8,024 nucleotides of DNA. Origin: Rhizobiaceae bacterium. Its GTDB lineage: Bacteria; Pseudomonadota; Alphaproteobacteria; Rhizobiales; Rhizobiaceae. Location: assembly GCA_014380965.1 (NCBI GenBank), contig JACMIV010000223.1:1-8024 (forward strand), given 5' to 3'. The notes under the pieces were generated by a model. It ran no database searches, had not been told where the DNA came from, and saw nothing but the letters and a program-made list of their open reading frames with translations. The position numbers were made by a program, and so were the translations under genes. Positions 6,181-8,024 of this stretch are shown here, in pieces. Position 1 is the first letter of the stretch; the number at the start of each line of letters is the position of its first letter.

Positions 6181-7353
6181 TCAGGCGCCGAACTTGGCGC
6201 GGCTCATGGTGTTGCCGCGATCCTGCATGGAGTCGGTGATCGCATCGAGCATGGCGCTGAACCGGTCGCCTGATGCCATCAGCCGGGAGAGCGCCTGGTC
6301 GATCATTTCGTCCAACATCTGCATCAAAGCCTCGTCGCGCTTGGCGGACGCTTCGAGAACCTTCGCATCGGCCTTCAGCTGAGCGGTCTCGTAGGCGATG
6401 CCGACGCCCACGCCCTGCACCGTGGCCGTCATCACCTGCACGCTCGTCTCCACCGCGAAGAGCGACGCCTTCGCGGTCTTCGCGGTCTGCGAGATGGTGC
6501 TGGCCATTGCCGCGGCGTCGTCGGCCATCTTGTAGGCCTCCTTGCCGACCATCGCGGCCTGCTTCATCGCGGTCATCGTGCCGTGACCGAATTCCTTGGC
6601 GGCCGTGAAGGTCGTCTTGGCCGCGTTGGCGGCTGCCTGAAGCGAGCTCGCCGAGCTGGCGACGCCGCCGGCGATCGCCGCGACGATGCCGACGATCGCG
6701 AGCGAGATCGTAAAGCCCATGTCGGCCTTGGCCGCCTCGGCCTTAGCCTCCGTCTGGCTGAGGCCGCGCGATTCGGCCGTTGCCATCACGAGGTTGCCGG
6801 CGATGCCGAGGCCCGTCGCGACCTTCACGGTCGAATCGACGACCATGACGAGCGCCGCGATCGCGCCGACCATCAGCAAAGTACCCGCCACCGCGCCGAC
6901 GCCGGTGGCGATGGCGACCGCCGCGACGACCATCGCAAGGATCGCGCCGAGCCATTCGAAGGCCAGCTTGATCTTGTCGAAGATGTTGTTGCTGCGAGAC
7001 TTTTCGAGCTTCTCCTGCGCCTCCTCGAGCTTCTTCTCCTTCTCCTTCATCTCCGCCTTTTTGGCCTCTTGATCCGTATTGATCTTCGACTTCTGCGTCG
7101 TCGCTTCGGCGTCGCGCATGGCGACCGTCACCTGGAGGAGAAGGACCTCGGTATCGACGGACGGGGTGTTGGAGGTGAAGAAGCTCAAGGACGCAACGAC
7201 GCTGCGGGTGTCGCCTGCCGGCGCATCCGGAACCACCGCTCCCTTGGCCGCGATGCCCTGGCCGGCTTTGTCCTCCGCCTTGCCGATGGCGATATCGGCG
7301 TTGAGGCGGCTGAGATCGGTGCTGATCTGACCGGCGGATGAGATGGAAGACAT
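6181..7353 (-). CDS. sctE: SctE, major hydrophobic translocator of the YopB/PopB/IpaB type
   Basis: This 390-residue protein has a flexible N-terminus (1-65), a Lys/Glu-rich coiled coil (about 88-122, EAKKAEMKEKEKKLEEAQEK), a long hydrophobic hairpin region (about 134-175, WLGAILAMVVAAVAIATGVGAVAGTLLM...), and a second hydrophobic segment (about 213-238, GFTISLAIVGIVAAIAGGVA). A helical C-terminus follows (255-375). Coiled coil, then two hydrophobic regions separated by about 40 residues, then amphipathic helices is the standard layout of SctE translocators (YopB is about 400 residues). They form the pore in the target-cell membrane with SctB. The KxxFEWLGAILA...VA stretch resembles other family members. 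The start ATG 7353 has GAGGA eight bases upstream. The gene follows the SycD-type chaperone gene by 65 bp and precedes sctB, the conserved lcrH-yopB-yopD order. Secretion without a Sec signal is expected. Confidence 0.92.
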   Translation of the reverse strand: MSSISSAGQISTDLSRLNADIAIGKAEDKAGQGIAAKGAVVPDAPAGDTRSVVASLSFFTSNTPSVDTEVLLLQVTVAMRDAEATTQKSKINTDQEAKKAEMKEKEKKLEEAQEKLEKSRSNNIFDKIKLAFEWLGAILAMVVAAVAIATGVGAVAGTLLMVGAIAALVMVVDSTVKVATGLGIAGNLVMATAESRGLSQTEAKAEAAKADMGFTISLAIVGIVAAIAGGVASSASSLQAAANAAKTTFTAAKEFGHGTMTAMKQAAMVGKEAYKMADDAAAMASTISQTAKTAKASLFAVETSVQVMTATVQGVGVGIAYETAQLKADAKVLEASAKRDEALMQMLDEMIDQALSRLMASGDRFSAMLDAITDSMQDRGNTMSRAKFGA

Positions 7354-7418
7354 GTCGGCGTTCCTCGGGGCAAGCGGACCTGGCCGCGTTCGCGTGGTTA
7401 TGAGAATTGCGTTGCGTG

Positions 7419-7982
7419 TCAGGCCGCTTCGGCGACCGCGGCGATCTCGGGGACCGCCATGAGACGTTCGACCTCTTCCAGCGTGCCGGGCTGGCCCTTG
7501 CCTTCCGCCGCGAAGACCCGCGCGGCATGAAGCGCGCCGTAGGCATCGTCATACTCGCGCGCAGCCATCAGGCATTCGCCAAGGCGCAGGTAGCCGAGCG
7601 GGTTCGTCGCATCCTGGGCGAGGAACTGGATGTAGAGGGCAGCCGCTTTTTCCAGCTCGCCCCGCAATTGGCAGATCGTGCCGAGCGCGTAAAGCGAGCG
7701 CTCGTCCAGGGGATCGAGCTGGTTGAGGCGCAGGAGGATGTCGGTCGCCTTTTCCAACTCGCCGACTTGGATCAGCCGGCAGCCCGTGTCGAGAAGCGCC
7801 TGCTTCTGCGCCTTGGTGATGCCGAGGGCGTCGCCGAGCGTCGTGCCGTCAGCGGTCAGTTCGATGAGGCGACGGGACTTCTCGTCGAGGTTCGGAAGCA
7901 TCTCCGTGACCTTCTCGGCCGCGTAGACCATGGCGCCTTCCATGAGCGCCTTGTCCGTGTACGCGCTGTTCAAGATCGACAT
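7419..7982 (-). CDS. SycD/LcrH-type class II chaperone of the translocators
   Basis: This 187-residue protein has a helical N-terminus including TLGDALGITKAQKQALLDTG (48-67), then three TPR-like units at about 64-92 (CRLIQVGELEKATDILLRLNQLDP), 97-125 (LYALGTICQLRGELEKAAALYIQFL) and 130-158 (GYLRLGECLMAAREYDDAYGALHAAR). This is the LcrH/SycD/PcrH/IpgC architecture: a cytoplasmic chaperone whose concave TPR face binds both translocators and prevents premature pairing. The tail (160-187) is somewhat longer than in LcrH (168 residues, from memory). Its place immediately before sctE and sctB matches the conserved chaperone-translocator order and makes the client assignment stronger than for the other two TPR proteins here. 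The start ATG 7982 has GGGAGA upstream. Only 42 bases of upstream sequence are visible, so the promoter or preceding gene cannot be judged. Confidence 0.9.
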   Translation of the reverse strand: MSILNSAYTDKALMEGAMVYAAEKVTEMLPNLDEKSRRLIELTADGTTLGDALGITKAQKQALLDTGCRLIQVGELEKATDILLRLNQLDPLDERSLYALGTICQLRGELEKAAALYIQFLAQDATNPLGYLRLGECLMAAREYDDAYGALHAARVFAAEGKGQPGTLEEVERLMAVPEIAAVAEAA

Positions 7983-8024
7983 CGCCAGTTTCTCCCCGTT
8001 CGTCGTCGGAAGAGTATTAGCGGG
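7983..8024 (-). other. Right-edge upstream region of the chaperone gene
   Basis: These 42 bases hold the Shine-Dalgarno-like GGGGAGA for the SycD-type gene and an AT-richer spot (CTAATACT, 8020-8013). That spot could be a weak -10 element or the stop codon of a preceding gene. The window ends before either can be decided. Confidence 0.2.

Noticed and set aside
6583..7341. Plus-strand open frame of 252 codons opposite sctE
   Set aside because: Product is Arg/Asp/Leu repeats mirroring the Ala/Lys/Glu-rich sctE codons; sctE is strongly supported on the other strand.

Overview
The window carries one co-directional block of nine genes, all on the minus strand. It looks like the translocon and chaperone section of a type III secretion system (T3SS). 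The DNA is GC-rich, with strong G/C preference at third codon positions that also creates long spurious open frames on the plus strand. This fits a high-GC proteobacterium, perhaps an alphaproteobacterium, but no rRNA or housekeeping gene allows a firm placement. Family calls rest on reading the proteins by eye, without a database search.

Layout in transcription order (right to left): (1) 7982-7419, a SycD/LcrH-type TPR chaperone; (2) 7353-6181, the major translocator SctE (YopB/PopB/IpaB type) with two hydrophobic segments; (3) 6142-5180, the minor translocator SctB (YopD/PopD type) with one; (4) 5155-4676, a probable class I (CesT/Tir-type) chaperone; (5) 4601-4113 and (6) 4084-3479, two further TPR proteins of the SycD/LcrH type; (7) 3482-1959, a 507-residue Pro/Ala/Ser-rich protein with a helical C-terminal domain, not recognised; (8) 1799-321, a 492-residue coiled-coil protein, not recognised; (9) 196-1, the N-terminus of the inner-membrane export gate SctV (LcrD/YscV/SsaV family), which runs off the left edge.

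Gene gaps are short (24-65 bp) or overlapping (4 bp at genes 6/7). The exceptions are two leaders, 159 bp before gene 8 and 124 bp before sctV. Both contain inverted repeats, one of which could cover the sctV ribosome-binding site. There is no non-coding stretch over 300 bases, and I see no tRNA, rRNA, insertion sequence or CRISPR array.

Inferred working model: SctE and SctB form the host-membrane pore and gene 1 keeps them soluble before export. Genes 4-6 are chaperones whose number exceeds the two known substrates, so the large unrecognised proteins 7 and 8 are plausible secreted clients (needle-tip protein, ruler or effector). No obvious LcrV/IpaD-type tip protein is present, and gene 8 is the most natural local candidate by size, coiled coils and position. 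Proteins 7 and 8, with the duplicated TPR chaperones, are the most novel part of the window.
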